DNA from: Bacillota bacterium | GTDB lineage: Bacteria > Bacillota > Clostridia > UBA1381 | Assembly: GCA_021203665.1 (NCBI GenBank) | Contig: JAJQAT010000207.1 | Span: 1-21,970, forward strand | Direction: 5' to 3' | Length of the DNA: 21,970 nt | In this document: positions 1-7,588 of the stretch, one piece after another | How the letters are laid out: the number at the start of each line of letters is the position of its first letter | Numbering within the stretch: the stretch's first letter is position 1 | Translations under genes and position numbers: made by a program | The notes under the pieces: generated by a model | Told to the model about the DNA's origin: nothing | The model's database searches: none | What the model saw: the letters and a program-made list of their open reading frames with translations, nothing else

Positions 1-408
1 GTGGGAATGTGTACATACTGCGGCAAACCTTTCTGCAAGGATTGTTTGGTTGAAATAAAGGGCAAGATGTATTGCAAAAATGATCTTGACAAGGTTTTCG
101 ATGAAAACAAATCCGCCGCCGCGGCTACGGCAACACCACAGATTAACATTACAAACACAAGTTCAAACATAAACACAAACACAAATCAAAATGCCGGTTT
201 CCCTATGGCATCACCGAAGAGCAGAATAGTAGCGTTATTGCTTTGCATATTCCTTGGCGGTTTGGGTGCGCATAGATTTTATGTGGGTAAAGTCGGAACC
301 GGAATTTTGTATTTATTCACAGGCGGATTATTTGGAATAGGTTGGTTAATTGACTTTATTTTAATCCTTGTAGGATCGTTTAAAGACAATTACGGTCGTC
401 CGCTATAA
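1..408 (+). CDS. TM2-domain membrane protein with N-terminal zinc finger, 5' partial
   Basis: Integral membrane protein of unknown role. The reading frame is already open at base 1, and the first residues (VGMCTYCGKPFCKDC) look like the middle of a B-box-like zinc finger whose first ligands lie outside the window, so the GTG at base 1 is probably not the true start. Cys pairs are visible at about residues 4/7 and 12/15, with another Cys at 25. A low-complexity Asn/Thr/Ala linker (about 38-67) follows. The last 60 residues form a TM2 domain: two hydrophobic helices separated by the hallmark GGLGAHRFYVGK turn and a short polar tail. The gene is followed by a strong bidirectional terminator, so it is transcriptionally separate from the genes to its right. 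The TM2 assignment is firm; the function is unknown. Confidence 0.85.
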   Translation: MGMCTYCGKPFCKDCLVEIKGKMYCKNDLDKVFDENKSAAAATATPQINITNTSSNINTNTNQNAGFPMASPKSRIVALLLCIFLGGLGAHRFYVGKVGTGILYLFTGGLFGIGWLIDFILILVGSFKDNYGRPL

Positions 409-440
409 TAGTATAAATTTAAATTAACAACAAACACAAA

Positions 441-468
441 CCCGCCGCCTTACAATCAAGGCGGCGGG
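441..468. terminator. Bidirectional intrinsic terminator between convergent genes
   Basis: A perfect 11-base-pair GC-rich stem (CCCGCCGCCTT with its complement) surrounds a 6-base loop. It lies between the plus-strand TM2 gene and the minus-strand cupin gene. T-rich sequence follows it on both strands (TTAAAATTTT on plus, TTTGTGTTTGTTG on minus), so it can end both transcripts. Confidence 0.85.
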
Positions 469-484
469 TTAAAATTTTGGTTTA

Positions 485-919
485 TTACAGATTTTGATAA
501 CTTGCGTCATCGACCGGCTCGCACCATTCGTTTGAGGTGTTTTCGCCGGGGACCTCGACCGCGATATGGCTGAAGTAGCTGTCCGCCTTCGCGCCGTGCC
601 AATGCTTTACCTCCGGCGGGATAACGATTACCTTTCCGGGAGCAAGGCTTACGGGCGCTTTGCCCTCCTCCTGATACCAGCCCTCGCCCGCGGTGCAGAT
701 AAGTATCTGTCCGCCGCCCTTATCCGCGTGATGAATATGCCAATTATTGCGGCATCCGGGTTCAAAGGTTACGTTCGCCAAAAATACCGGACATTCGCTC
801 GGGTCGGTGAGCGGATTTAAAAACGAATTTCCGATGAAATATCGCGCGAACGCGGTATTCGCCTCGCCCGTTCCGAATACGTTTGCCTTTTCAAATTCCT
901 CTTTGCTTTGATACCTCAT
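485..919 (-). CDS. Cupin-domain protein, CMD-associated type
   Basis: Small soluble beta-barrel of the cupin superfamily, 144 residues, no signal peptide. Candidate metal ligands are His61 and His63 in WHIHH, Gln71 in GGGQI, and His108 in KHWHG, the usual two-motif cupin arrangement. The start is set by an AAAGGAG site eight bases upstream of the ATG. Proteins of this type are often found next to carboxymuconolactone decarboxylase-like genes. It is clearly paralogous to both cupin domains of the large fusion protein at 3656-7588 (shared NVFG near the N-terminus, VTFEPxxRxxWHxH, GGQIL, DDxxY near the C-terminus). The gene lies 62 bases after the DUF6933-like gene on the same strand with no terminator between, so the two are probably co-transcribed. 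The substrate is unknown. Confidence 0.85.
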   Translation of the reverse strand: MRYQSKEEFEKANVFGTGEANTAFARYFIGNSFLNPLTDPSECPVFLANVTFEPGCRNNWHIHHADKGGGQILICTAGEGWYQEEGKAPVSLAPGKVIVIPPEVKHWHGAKADSYFSHIAVEVPGENTSNEWCEPVDDASYQNL

Positions 920-981
920 AATTTAAAATCTCCTTTCGCTTTACTCCTTGACTTCCCCGCGCTGTCCGCGCCGCATTAAAA

Positions 982-1584
982 TTACATAAACAGTCTGCCT
1001 TTACCCGGAGCGTAACGAGCCTTAAGCAGAGCCGCGAATTCCTCCGCCGGAAAAAAATATTCTCTTTTTCCGTTCACATTTTTCGACACGGGATTCTCTT
1101 TATTAATCACCTTATTCAGCTTCAAGGTATGCAAAATATTATCCTCGATAAAATCATAAAGACGATATCCGTCGTACAAATAATCCGACTGCGTGCGGTT
1201 CAGCGTCGATATTATGCTCCTGTCGGTAAGCTTTGAATAGCACGCTATCGGATGCTCCGCGAAAAATCGCTCAAGCAGGGCTGTCATTTTCTTATCGTCG
1301 GAATATATGTTAAACAAATTTTCCGCTATGGCGTTTGGCGCGAACTTCAGCTCATTCTTCTTTATATCCGCCAATATAACGGTAAGCTTGCTTGCGAAAT
1401 TGCAAAACTGAATACATTTACGGCGGTCGAAATAAAAGAGCTTCGCTCCCCACTCAAGCAGTCCGTCGCCCCGCTCACGCTCATACGTGCTGTGCGCAAG
1501 GGCGCGTACACGCGGATTCTCGAACTCATCCGGCATACGTATTCCATATCTGTCCACCGTTTGCTTTGTAGCGTAAATAATCAT
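982..1584 (-). CDS. DUF6933-like protein of unknown function
   Basis: A 200-residue soluble protein without signal peptide or membrane helix. The opening MIIYATKQT and the segment WGAKLFYFDRRKCIQFCN, where a small protein reports on its own aromatic/basic core, resemble the DUF6933 family as I remember it; I cannot confirm this without a profile search. The middle is helical and rich in Asn/Ala/Leu. The ATG is preceded by GAGGGG at proper spacing, and it overlaps the end of a short leader reading frame (see findings). Its promoter lies about 175 bases upstream at 1760-1788 and has an operator-like spacer shared with the integrase promoter. The cupin gene follows downstream. Function unknown. 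Confidence 0.7.
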   Translation of the reverse strand: MIIYATKQTVDRYGIRMPDEFENPRVRALAHSTYERERGDGLLEWGAKLFYFDRRKCIQFCNFASKLTVILADIKKNELKFAPNAIAENLFNIYSDDKKMTALLERFFAEHPIACYSKLTDRSIISTLNRTQSDYLYDGYRLYDFIEDNILHTLKLNKVINKENPVSKNVNGKREYFFPAEEFAALLKARYAPGKGRLFM

Positions 1585-1759
1585 AATATCCCCTCACGTT
1601 CTAAAATTACATCATCAGCGCACATTTTTTACCTTAAATCCTTTTCCGGCTCGAACATATTGCCGATACGTAATCCACGCTGTCATTTTCTAAAATCATT
1701 CATATTGTAATTTTTACAGCGCCCCTAATAACGACCAAACGCTCTTTTCGTCTACGTTT

Positions 1760-1788
1760 AGTATACCTCAAAGAGCTGTGTTTGTCAA
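1760..1788 (-). promoter_or_regulatory. Promoter of the DUF6933-cupin unit with CTCTTTGAG operator-like spacer
   Basis: On the minus strand TTGACA (1783-1788), a 17-base spacer and TATACT (1760-1765) form a near-consensus sigma-A promoter. The spacer contains AGCTCTTTGAG. A GCTCTTT/AAAGAGC inverted repeat (1741-1747 and 1770-1776) brackets the -10 box. The integrase promoter at 16493-16521 has almost the same spacer. The transcript would carry an untranslated leader of about 165 bases. Confidence 0.75.
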
Positions 1789-1848
1789 TGCTGCTGGGTT
1801 TTGATTGTTTAATTGTCGTTGGTGTTATATAAAATTTTAAAATACCTC

Positions 1849-1879
1849 TTGACAAATTATACTATGTGTTGTATAGTAT
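1849..1879 (+). promoter_or_regulatory. padR promoter with overlapping PadR-type operator
   Basis: TTGACA (1849-1854), 17 bases, TATAGT (1872-1877). A perfect inverted repeat ATACTAT-N7-ATAGTAT (1859-1865 and 1873-1879) covers the -10 box. Such AT-rich dyads upstream of padR genes are the usual site of PadR autorepression, so autoregulation is likely. Confidence 0.85.
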
Positions 1880-1900
1880 TATGTGAAAGGGGGCATTTAG

Positions 1901-2215
1901 ATGGACGCTCAATTAAAACGCGGGCTTCTTGAGATATGCGTGCTTACCGCTATAAAGAAAGAGGATTCCTACGGATATAAAATAATAAAGGATATTTCGC
2001 CCTACGTGGAAATATCGGAATCCACGCTTTACCCCATATTAAAGCGGCTTGAGGCATCGGGCTGTATCACGGTATACACCGTGGAGCATAACAGCCGTCT
2101 GCGAAAGTATTACAAAATAACGGAAAGCGGCATAAATAAAATTTATGAATTTCTTGAAGAATGGAAAAGCGTGATGAAAGCATACGACTTTATAAAGGAG
2201 GAATACGATGAATAA
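1901..2215 (+). CDS. PadR-family transcriptional regulator
   Basis: A 104-residue winged-helix repressor of the PadR family, short (s-PadR) type. The diagnostic pattern is present: LKRGLLEICVLTAI at the N-terminus, YGYKIIKDI, then the recognition helix and wing region SESTLYPILKRLEASG and RLRKYYKITESG, with a final dimerisation helix. The ATG follows an AAAGGGGG site eight bases upstream. It overlaps the next gene by eight bases, as is common for padR with HAAS/DUF1700 genes, where the downstream partner is usually a membrane or cell-envelope stress protein. The promoter carries a dyad for probable autorepression. Confidence 0.93.
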   Translation: MDAQLKRGLLEICVLTAIKKEDSYGYKIIKDISPYVEISESTLYPILKRLEASGCITVYTVEHNSRLRKYYKITESGINKIYEFLEEWKSVMKAYDFIKEEYDE

Positions 2216-2507
2216 ATCTGAATTTTTAAGCGGTCTTGAGGACAGACTGAGAGGACTTCCGTATGAGGAAATTAAAAAAACAACAGATTACTATTCTGAA
2301 ATGATTGACGATGCGGTCGAAAACGGCGAACCATATGATGAGGCACTTAAAGAAGCGTACACGGTAATCTATCAATCCAAAGGCGCAGGCTATGACGTCG
2401 CGAATTATGACGGCATTGACTCCTGTTATTATCCAGACACTCCCGCAGCCCGCAGTGTGTATTTTAACCGTGCGAGGAAGCTGCTGTCAGAGGCAGTCGG
2501 AAATTAA
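2208..2507 (+). CDS. HAAS/DUF1700 N-terminal domain joined to an unrelated tail
   Basis: The first 47 or so residues (MNKSEFLSGLEDRLRGLP, then YYSEMIDDAVENGEPYDEAL) match the HAAS (DUF1700) helical domain normally found downstream of padR. In family members the domain continues with an EAVxxIG-type helix, a linker and membrane helices. Here it changes abruptly after DEALKEA to a soluble, aromatic-rich tail (AGYDVANYDGIDSCYYPD and onward) that I do not recognise and that contains no membrane segment. At 99 residues it is much shorter than ordinary family members. The AAAGGAGG site lies inside padR and the genes overlap by eight bases. It is probably a truncated gene fused in frame to foreign sequence; the product may be non-functional. 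Confidence 0.65.
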   Translation: MNKSEFLSGLEDRLRGLPYEEIKKTTDYYSEMIDDAVENGEPYDEALKEAYTVIYQSKGAGYDVANYDGIDSCYYPDTPAARSVYFNRARKLLSEAVGN

Positions 2508-2510
2508 ACG

Positions 2511-2558
2511 AACAAAAAACAACGAGATGCTATTTTGTACACCTCGTTGTTTTTTGTT
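2511..2558. terminator. Bidirectional terminator between padR unit and flavodoxin operon
   Basis: A 16-base-pair stem (AACAAAAAACAACGAG, 2511-2526, against 2543-2558) with a 16-base loop. The A-run on one side and T-run on the other make it usable in both directions, ending the plus-strand padR unit and the long minus-strand operon whose last gene stops at 2589. Confidence 0.8.
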
Positions 2559-2588
2559 TGTAGTAAATATTTAAAACCTCGTTTTATC

Positions 2589-3638
2589 TTACAACCCCAG
2601 CTCCTCTATCCAATCGAGAATATCATCATCACTGACGCTTGAGCGCAGTCTTTCGCCTTCAAGCCAAGTGCCGGTGTTTGTCATTTCCTCAAGCAGATCG
2701 CCGCTTTCGCCTATGCCGGAGGATGATGAGGTGCAGAACGGAATTACCGTCTTACCCGTAAAATCATTTACCTTTACAAAGTTATTTACAGGCCAAGCCG
2801 CAATACCCCACCATATCGGATAGCCGATGAATACAGTGTCATACTCATCCCAATTTTCAACCTCAGCCGATACAAGCTCAACATCACGCAAAAGCTCATT
2901 ATCGTGTTCGAGTGTAACTCGGCTGTTATCGTCCGTCCAATCAAGGTCATCATCCGTGTACGGTTCAACGGGAACTATTTCAAATAAATCTCCGCCCAAG
3001 GCATCCGCTATGATGTTTGCAACCTTTTCTGTTGTGCCGGTCGCCGAGTAATACACAATCAATACCTTGCCGCCGTCCTCGGATATTTCATCTTCCGGCT
3101 CCTGTGTAGGCTCGACTGTCGGCTCCGCAGTCGGTTCTGTCGCAGCTTCCGCCGCCCCTGTGATTGTTACGGTTTCGGTATCGCCGTCCCATTCAACATC
3201 AAATCCGAAGCTCTCGGCTATAAATCTAATCGGGAGCATTGTGCGGTCGTTGATAATTGTCGGAGCAGCATCAAGCTCGTTTGCGGCATCGTTTAAATAT
3301 GCCGTTGTGCTGTCTATTACAAGGCGAATTTCATCGCCGCTGTATGTAAGCGTTGCCGTTTGTGTGTCCGCGTCCCATTCAGCAGTGCCGCCCATAGCTT
3401 CAATAACCGCGCGGACGGGAACAAGAGTTCTGTCATTTATAATTTTCGGCGCGGTTTGGTTATCGTCAATGCTTTGTTCAACTCCGTTTACCGCCATAAC
3501 GGGGTTATCAATCTGCATTGTTATCGTAAGAGTATCTGCGTTTGCGTAGGCTGTATCGTTTGTATTCGCCGCGCAGCCTGTTATGCAGCAGGTCATCATC
3601 AAGACCAATGCCAACAATATTAAAAATGCTCTTTTCAT
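2589..3638 (-). CDS. Lipoprotein with copper-amine-oxidase-N-like domain and C-terminal flavodoxin
   Basis: Exported, probably lipid-anchored flavodoxin, 349 residues. Residues 1-21 are a signal peptide ending in a lipobox-like CITG-Cys22. Residues 38-160 form a copper amine oxidase N-terminal-like domain with two copies of the (I/V)INDRTxxPxR motif (about 67-75 and 128-136); this domain is a common extracellular module in Clostridia and does not imply amine oxidase activity. A Glu/Pro/Thr linker (162-188) leads to flavodoxin (190-349), with the FMN phosphate loop YYSATGTTEK at 196-205 and the aromatic flavin loops GYPIWWG (272-278) and CTSSSSGIG. ATG follows GGAGG. Last gene of the operon, 17 bases after the fusion gene. 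The amine-oxidase-N domain is nearly duplicated from that neighbour. Likely role: electron carrier or quinone/disulfide-type reductase at the outer membrane face; inferred. Confidence 0.88.
   Translation of the reverse strand: MKRAFLILLALVLMMTCCITGCAANTNDTAYANADTLTITMQIDNPVMAVNGVEQSIDDNQTAPKIINDRTLVPVRAVIEAMGGTAEWDADTQTATLTYSGDEIRLVIDSTTAYLNDAANELDAAPTIINDRTMLPIRFIAESFGFDVEWDGDTETVTITGAAEAATEPTAEPTVEPTQEPEDEISEDGGKVLIVYYSATGTTEKVANIIADALGGDLFEIVPVEPYTDDDLDWTDDNSRVTLEHDNELLRDVELVSAEVENWDEYDTVFIGYPIWWGIAAWPVNNFVKVNDFTGKTVIPFCTSSSSGIGESGDLLEEMTNTGTWLEGERLRSSVSDDDILDWIEELGL
3159..3527 (-). repeat. Copy A of a duplicated copper-amine-oxidase-N coding segment
   Basis: This stretch encodes residues 38-160 of the flavodoxin lipoprotein. 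It is highly similar at DNA level to 5990-6355 inside the upstream fusion gene, for example the run AGCTCGTTTGCGG followed by GTTTAAATATGCCGTTGT in both copies. The similarity extends to silent positions, which points to a recent duplication rather than convergent domain use. Confidence 0.85.
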
Positions 3639-3655
3639 AATGTAAATCCTCCTGC

Positions 3656-6600
3656 TTAATAGATATAGTCCGGAGCCAGTATCGACATAAGCTCCTTATC
3701 GTGGTTGTAAACCAAACCCGACTCGTTGTCAAAAATCATCGTCGCGCCGCCCTCGCGAGTGTACGGCTCCCAATTCGGAACGCCCTCGCCGTTCGGGTCG
3801 CCGGTTTTCGCGAAATTTATCCACGCCTGACTCATAACGTCCGACAGAGCCTTTGCCTCGTCAACATCCCCGCTTACCGAGGTTCTGTCAATATTATTGA
3901 ATACAAACGGAATTTCCGCCGTATGATATGACGTTCCCCACGTAAACACATACGAGTAAACGGGCGCGCCGCCTTGGTCGGCTTTATGAGCCGTAAGCTT
4001 CAATATAGGCAGCCGTATCAGCGTCGAATCCACATAAAGCGCGGAGGCTGCCGTCTCGTTCGGATACGCCTCGGCAAATGCGGCAGCTACGGCATCGGCG
4101 TTATCGCCGTATTTTTCCGTCATTGCCGCCGAAAGCTCTGTTTCGCTCATTTCCTCGTCGGGATTCGCAAGACCGCCGCCCCAAACCGTCCATTCGTTAA
4201 GGTTGGAGCCGATAAGCAGGGGTACATCAAAGCCCGCTTCGGCAAACGAATCCTCCGTTACGGGACTTGTCGGGATATAGTCGCCGTCAACGACAGGCTC
4301 CCAGAGGAGCGAATAACCGTTTACAAATTCCTCGTATATCCCCAATTCCTCCGCTGTTTTCACCAAAGCGGTATCGGATGCCGCCGCAAGCTCATCATAC
4401 GGCACGGTTTGCAGTGCCTCGATATTGTCCTCGGAAATTCCAAGCTCATCAAGAATCACCTCGGTCAAACGGCTGCTTACCTCCTGTGAGGTGAATTTCG
4501 CGCCCATGTTTTCTGTCGCGCCGCTTTCAACAATGCCCTTGTGGAACAGTCCTTTCGCATACGGACTTGTCATAAGAGCCAACACCTTTGCGCCGCCGCC
4601 CGATTCGCCGAACACGGTGACATTATCGGGGTCGCCGCCGAATTGCTCGATATTATCCTGAATCCATTCGAGTGCCGCGACAATATCGGTAATGCCGACA
4701 TTTGCCGAATATTTGTATTTTTCATCATAAGCCGATAAATCCAAATGTCCGAGCGCGTTTAGCCTGTGATTTATCGAAACAACAACCACATCGCCCTTTT
4801 TGCTCAAATTCTCGCCGTCATATGTCGGACTTGCGATGGATGAGCCGGTCGAAAATCCGCCGCCGTGCAGCCATACCATTACCGCGCGCTTTTCACCGTC
4901 GTTTACGCCGGGTGTCCATATGTTTAGGTTCTGACAATTTTCGTCCGCGCCCTCGCTCACGCCCGACTGCGGCGAGATTGCGCCGTATGAATACGCGGTT
5001 TTTACGCCGTCCCAGCTTTCAACCGAATGCGCTGGAACAAACCGCTCGTCCGCCTCGGCATAGGGAATGCCGCGGTATGTGTAAATATCGTTGCTAATGT
5101 AACCTTGAACGGTGCCCGCGGATGTTTCGACAACCGCCAAATCCGCTCCCGCTTTGACCTTGGAATATTCCTCATCGGTTACGGCATCGCCCCAAGTAAC
5201 AGCGTCATTTCCGGGCTTGGCGTTTACTTCAATATATGCGAATTGTTCATCCGCCGCGCCGTGCCAATTCATAACTCCCGCTTGTGTAGTGATAACGTCA
5301 CCCGCAGTTATTACTTGAACGTCGCCGCCCTCCTCTTGATAAAATCCTGTTCCGTCCGTTACAAGCAAAATCCCGCCGCTTTCGTGAGAATGCCATGCCG
5401 TCCTTGCGCCTGCCTCCATGGTGTAATAATCAACCTCCGGGCAATTATACACGTCCTCATACTCCACAAGCACGTTTTTGTGAATTGTGCCGGTATAGCC
5501 GTCCGCCGCAAATTCCTCGCCCATATCGAACATCGTCTCGCCCTTTTCACGTATCGTGCCGTTTTCAAGAGCCTCCGCGACCGCCGATAAATACTCATCG
5601 TCGGAAACCTTTTCAAACCAATTCGTGGTTCCCGCGTCGGGATTTACGCTGATTGCGATATGCGCAAACCAGCTGTCGTTTATAGCCGAATGAAAGTGAC
5701 GCTTGCCGGGCGGAATAAATATAACGTCACCCGCCTGCATAATTCTTGCCGGCTCACCCTCAATTCCGAGTACGCCGACACCCTCGGTAACAAGCAAAAT
5801 CTGCCCGCCGTCGTGATAGTGCCAATCTGTTCTTGTACACGGCTCAAAGGTTACCTGTCCGAACGACGGTATTTGCATATCCTCATCATAAGATGTGAGA
5901 GAATTTAAATACGATTGACCCGTAAACCACGCGCCCGCGGGGTTTACATCGCCTTGTCCGAATACATTTTCTATCGTATCCGCGTCGATTATCGTGACCG
6001 TCTGCGACTCCTGCGACCAAAGGACTGTATAGCCAAAGCTCTCAGCAATAAATCTAATTGGGAGCATTGTGCGGTCGTTAATGATTACAGGCGCAACATC
6101 AAGCTCGTTTGCGGTACTGTTTAAATATGCCGTTGTACTGCCGATTGTAAGCGTGATGACATCTCCGTTATAAGCAAGTGTTGCCGTGCTTGTATCACCG
6201 TTCCAATCAACGCTGCCGCCTATAGCTTCAACAAACGCTCTTATCGGCAAAAGTGTTCTGTCGTCCACAATAACAGGAGCTGTGCCGTTATCGTCAATAT
6301 TGTTATCAACACCGTTTACGGTCATAACAGGATTGCCTATCTGCATTGTTATTGTCATATTTTCCGCCGCGTCGCTTGTTGCTTCCTCAATAGCCGCCGC
6401 CAGAGTGCCGCGCATATTGAGCGTTCTCGGAAAACCGTTATACGGAGTTGTCAAAAGCGGAACCGCAAGCATCATATCCGCCGTGTTTCCAACAGTAAAG
6501 CTTTCCGCGACCTTCGCGGGAATTTCCTCCTCGCGTCCGCCCTCGGCGGTCATTACCGCAATATCAATCAATGCCTGCACCGCCGCATTATCGGAGGTCG

Positions 6601-7588
6601 GAATTTCCGTTCCGGCTATAACGGCTTCGGTTGCCGCGTTTAAAAGCTCCTGCGTTGCCGCGTCAAGATTTGCGTCTATATATCCGTCTGTATCATCGGC
6701 TTTGAAATGGTCGAATATCGCAAGAATTTCCTCGGAATCACTGCTGTATGAGGTTTCGACGGTATTTTCGGAAATTTCAGGCTCCGGTGACGGGCTCTCG
6801 TTAAGCTCAACCGTTGATGAGTTTATAACCTCCAAGGCAAGCTCTGTTTTTTCCACTCCGTTATATTCCTCATTTAAAAGCATTGCCGCGCGGAGCATAT
6901 CCTTATCGTGACCGATGCTTAAATTGCCGCTCACATGACCGCTTAATTGGCTTGCGCAATTACCGTTCGCCGCTATGGTACACAGCGTTAAAAACTCTCT
7001 TGTGTAAAGCGACAACCCGCTTCGGTTATAGAAATCACCGAAGCATATGCCCGAAAGATAGAGATTTTGCAGCTTAAGCGATTCCTCCATATCATCGGTT
7101 ATCGTGCCTATCCCGGAACCGAAAAGGTATCTTTGAACCGCAAGACCCTTATCGTACCGCTCATCCTCGCTCCAAGTAATTCGGCTTGAATACTCCGTAT
7201 CCTCGCCGAGTGCGGCAAGAGCCGCGTCCGCCGCGTCAAGCGCTTCCGCCGCGCGGGTAAGTCCGCAATACGCGCCGCTGTGATAGATAGCCTCCTTTAT
7301 CTCAACCGCGCTTACACCGTCATTCAACGCCGATTCTATTTCATCGGCAAGTAAATCCGTCTGACGATTTGCGGTCATTGTTACAAGAGTGGATAAATGC
7401 TGTTCTTTCTTATCCAAATGCTCATTCACAAAATCGGTCCTTTCATCGTCGGTCATTTGTGTCAATGCCTGCGCCGGCACTGCGGAATCAGCGGAATAAA
7501 TATCATCGCTCAGCGCAAAGATATTTACCGCGCAGCTCGCTGTAATCACTGCCGCTGTCAGTGTCGATATAATACATTTCATTTTCAT
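3656..7588 (-). CDS. Secreted multidomain fusion: CMD-like repeats, CuAO-N domain, two cupins, carboxylesterase
   Basis: A 1310-residue exported protein. The start is placed at the ATG at 7588, which has AGAAAGGAAG upstream and opens a signal peptide (MKMKCIISTLTAAVITAS); the 18 codons further upstream lack such a site. Domains by residue: carboxymuconolactone-decarboxylase-like helical repeats at about 47-127, 147-262 (with LYTREFLTLCTIAANGNCAS) and a divergent third at 307-407; a copper-amine-oxidase-N-like domain at 414-535; cupin 1 at 540-672 (His590, His592, Gln596, His631); cupin 2 at 677-794 (His733, His735, His776); type-B carboxylesterase at 817-1310. The esterase has oxyanion LHGGGF (907-912), nucleophile Ser996 in GESGGG, acid Glu1132 and His1222 before the EIPFVF motif, so it should be active. 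It overlaps the upstream EFR1 gene by 86 bases. The first CMD repeat lacks the classical CxxC-H active-site set. Substrate unknown; it would act outside the membrane. Confidence 0.9.
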   Translation of the reverse strand: MKMKCIISTLTAAVITASCAVNIFALSDDIYSADSAVPAQALTQMTDDERTDFVNEHLDKKEQHLSTLVTMTANRQTDLLADEIESALNDGVSAVEIKEAIYHSGAYCGLTRAAEALDAADAALAALGEDTEYSSRITWSEDERYDKGLAVQRYLFGSGIGTITDDMEESLKLQNLYLSGICFGDFYNRSGLSLYTREFLTLCTIAANGNCASQLSGHVSGNLSIGHDKDMLRAAMLLNEEYNGVEKTELALEVINSSTVELNESPSPEPEISENTVETSYSSDSEEILAIFDHFKADDTDGYIDANLDAATQELLNAATEAVIAGTEIPTSDNAAVQALIDIAVMTAEGGREEEIPAKVAESFTVGNTADMMLAVPLLTTPYNGFPRTLNMRGTLAAAIEEATSDAAENMTITMQIGNPVMTVNGVDNNIDDNGTAPVIVDDRTLLPIRAFVEAIGGSVDWNGDTSTATLAYNGDVITLTIGSTTAYLNSTANELDVAPVIINDRTMLPIRFIAESFGYTVLWSQESQTVTIIDADTIENVFGQGDVNPAGAWFTGQSYLNSLTSYDEDMQIPSFGQVTFEPCTRTDWHYHDGGQILLVTEGVGVLGIEGEPARIMQAGDVIFIPPGKRHFHSAINDSWFAHIAISVNPDAGTTNWFEKVSDDEYLSAVAEALENGTIREKGETMFDMGEEFAADGYTGTIHKNVLVEYEDVYNCPEVDYYTMEAGARTAWHSHESGGILLVTDGTGFYQEEGGDVQVITAGDVITTQAGVMNWHGAADEQFAYIEVNAKPGNDAVTWGDAVTDEEYSKVKAGADLAVVETSAGTVQGYISNDIYTYRGIPYAEADERFVPAHSVESWDGVKTAYSYGAISPQSGVSEGADENCQNLNIWTPGVNDGEKRAVMVWLHGGGFSTGSSIASPTYDGENLSKKGDVVVVSINHRLNALGHLDLSAYDEKYKYSANVGITDIVAALEWIQDNIEQFGGDPDNVTVFGESGGGAKVLALMTSPYAKGLFHKGIVESGATENMGAKFTSQEVSSRLTEVILDELGISEDNIEALQTVPYDELAAASDTALVKTAEELGIYEEFVNGYSLLWEPVVDGDYIPTSPVTEDSFAEAGFDVPLLIGSNLNEWTVWGGGLANPDEEMSETELSAAMTEKYGDNADAVAAAFAEAYPNETAASALYVDSTLIRLPILKLTAHKADQGGAPVYSYVFTWGTSYHTAEIPFVFNNIDRTSVSGDVDEAKALSDVMSQAWINFAKTGDPNGEGVPNWEPYTREGGATMIFDNESGLVYNHDKELMSILAPDYIY
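5990..6355 (-). repeat. Copy B of the duplicated copper-amine-oxidase-N coding segment
   Basis: Encodes residues 412-533 of the fusion protein and is the DNA-level partner of 3159-3527. The two copies are one residue different in length and are in the same orientation about 2.8 kb apart. Confidence 0.85.

Noticed and set aside
6186..6911. A 241-codon plus-strand frame inside the large fusion gene
   Set aside because: Antisense shadow of a gene with clear domains; Ser/Ala-rich translation typical of the opposite strand of GC-skewed coding DNA.
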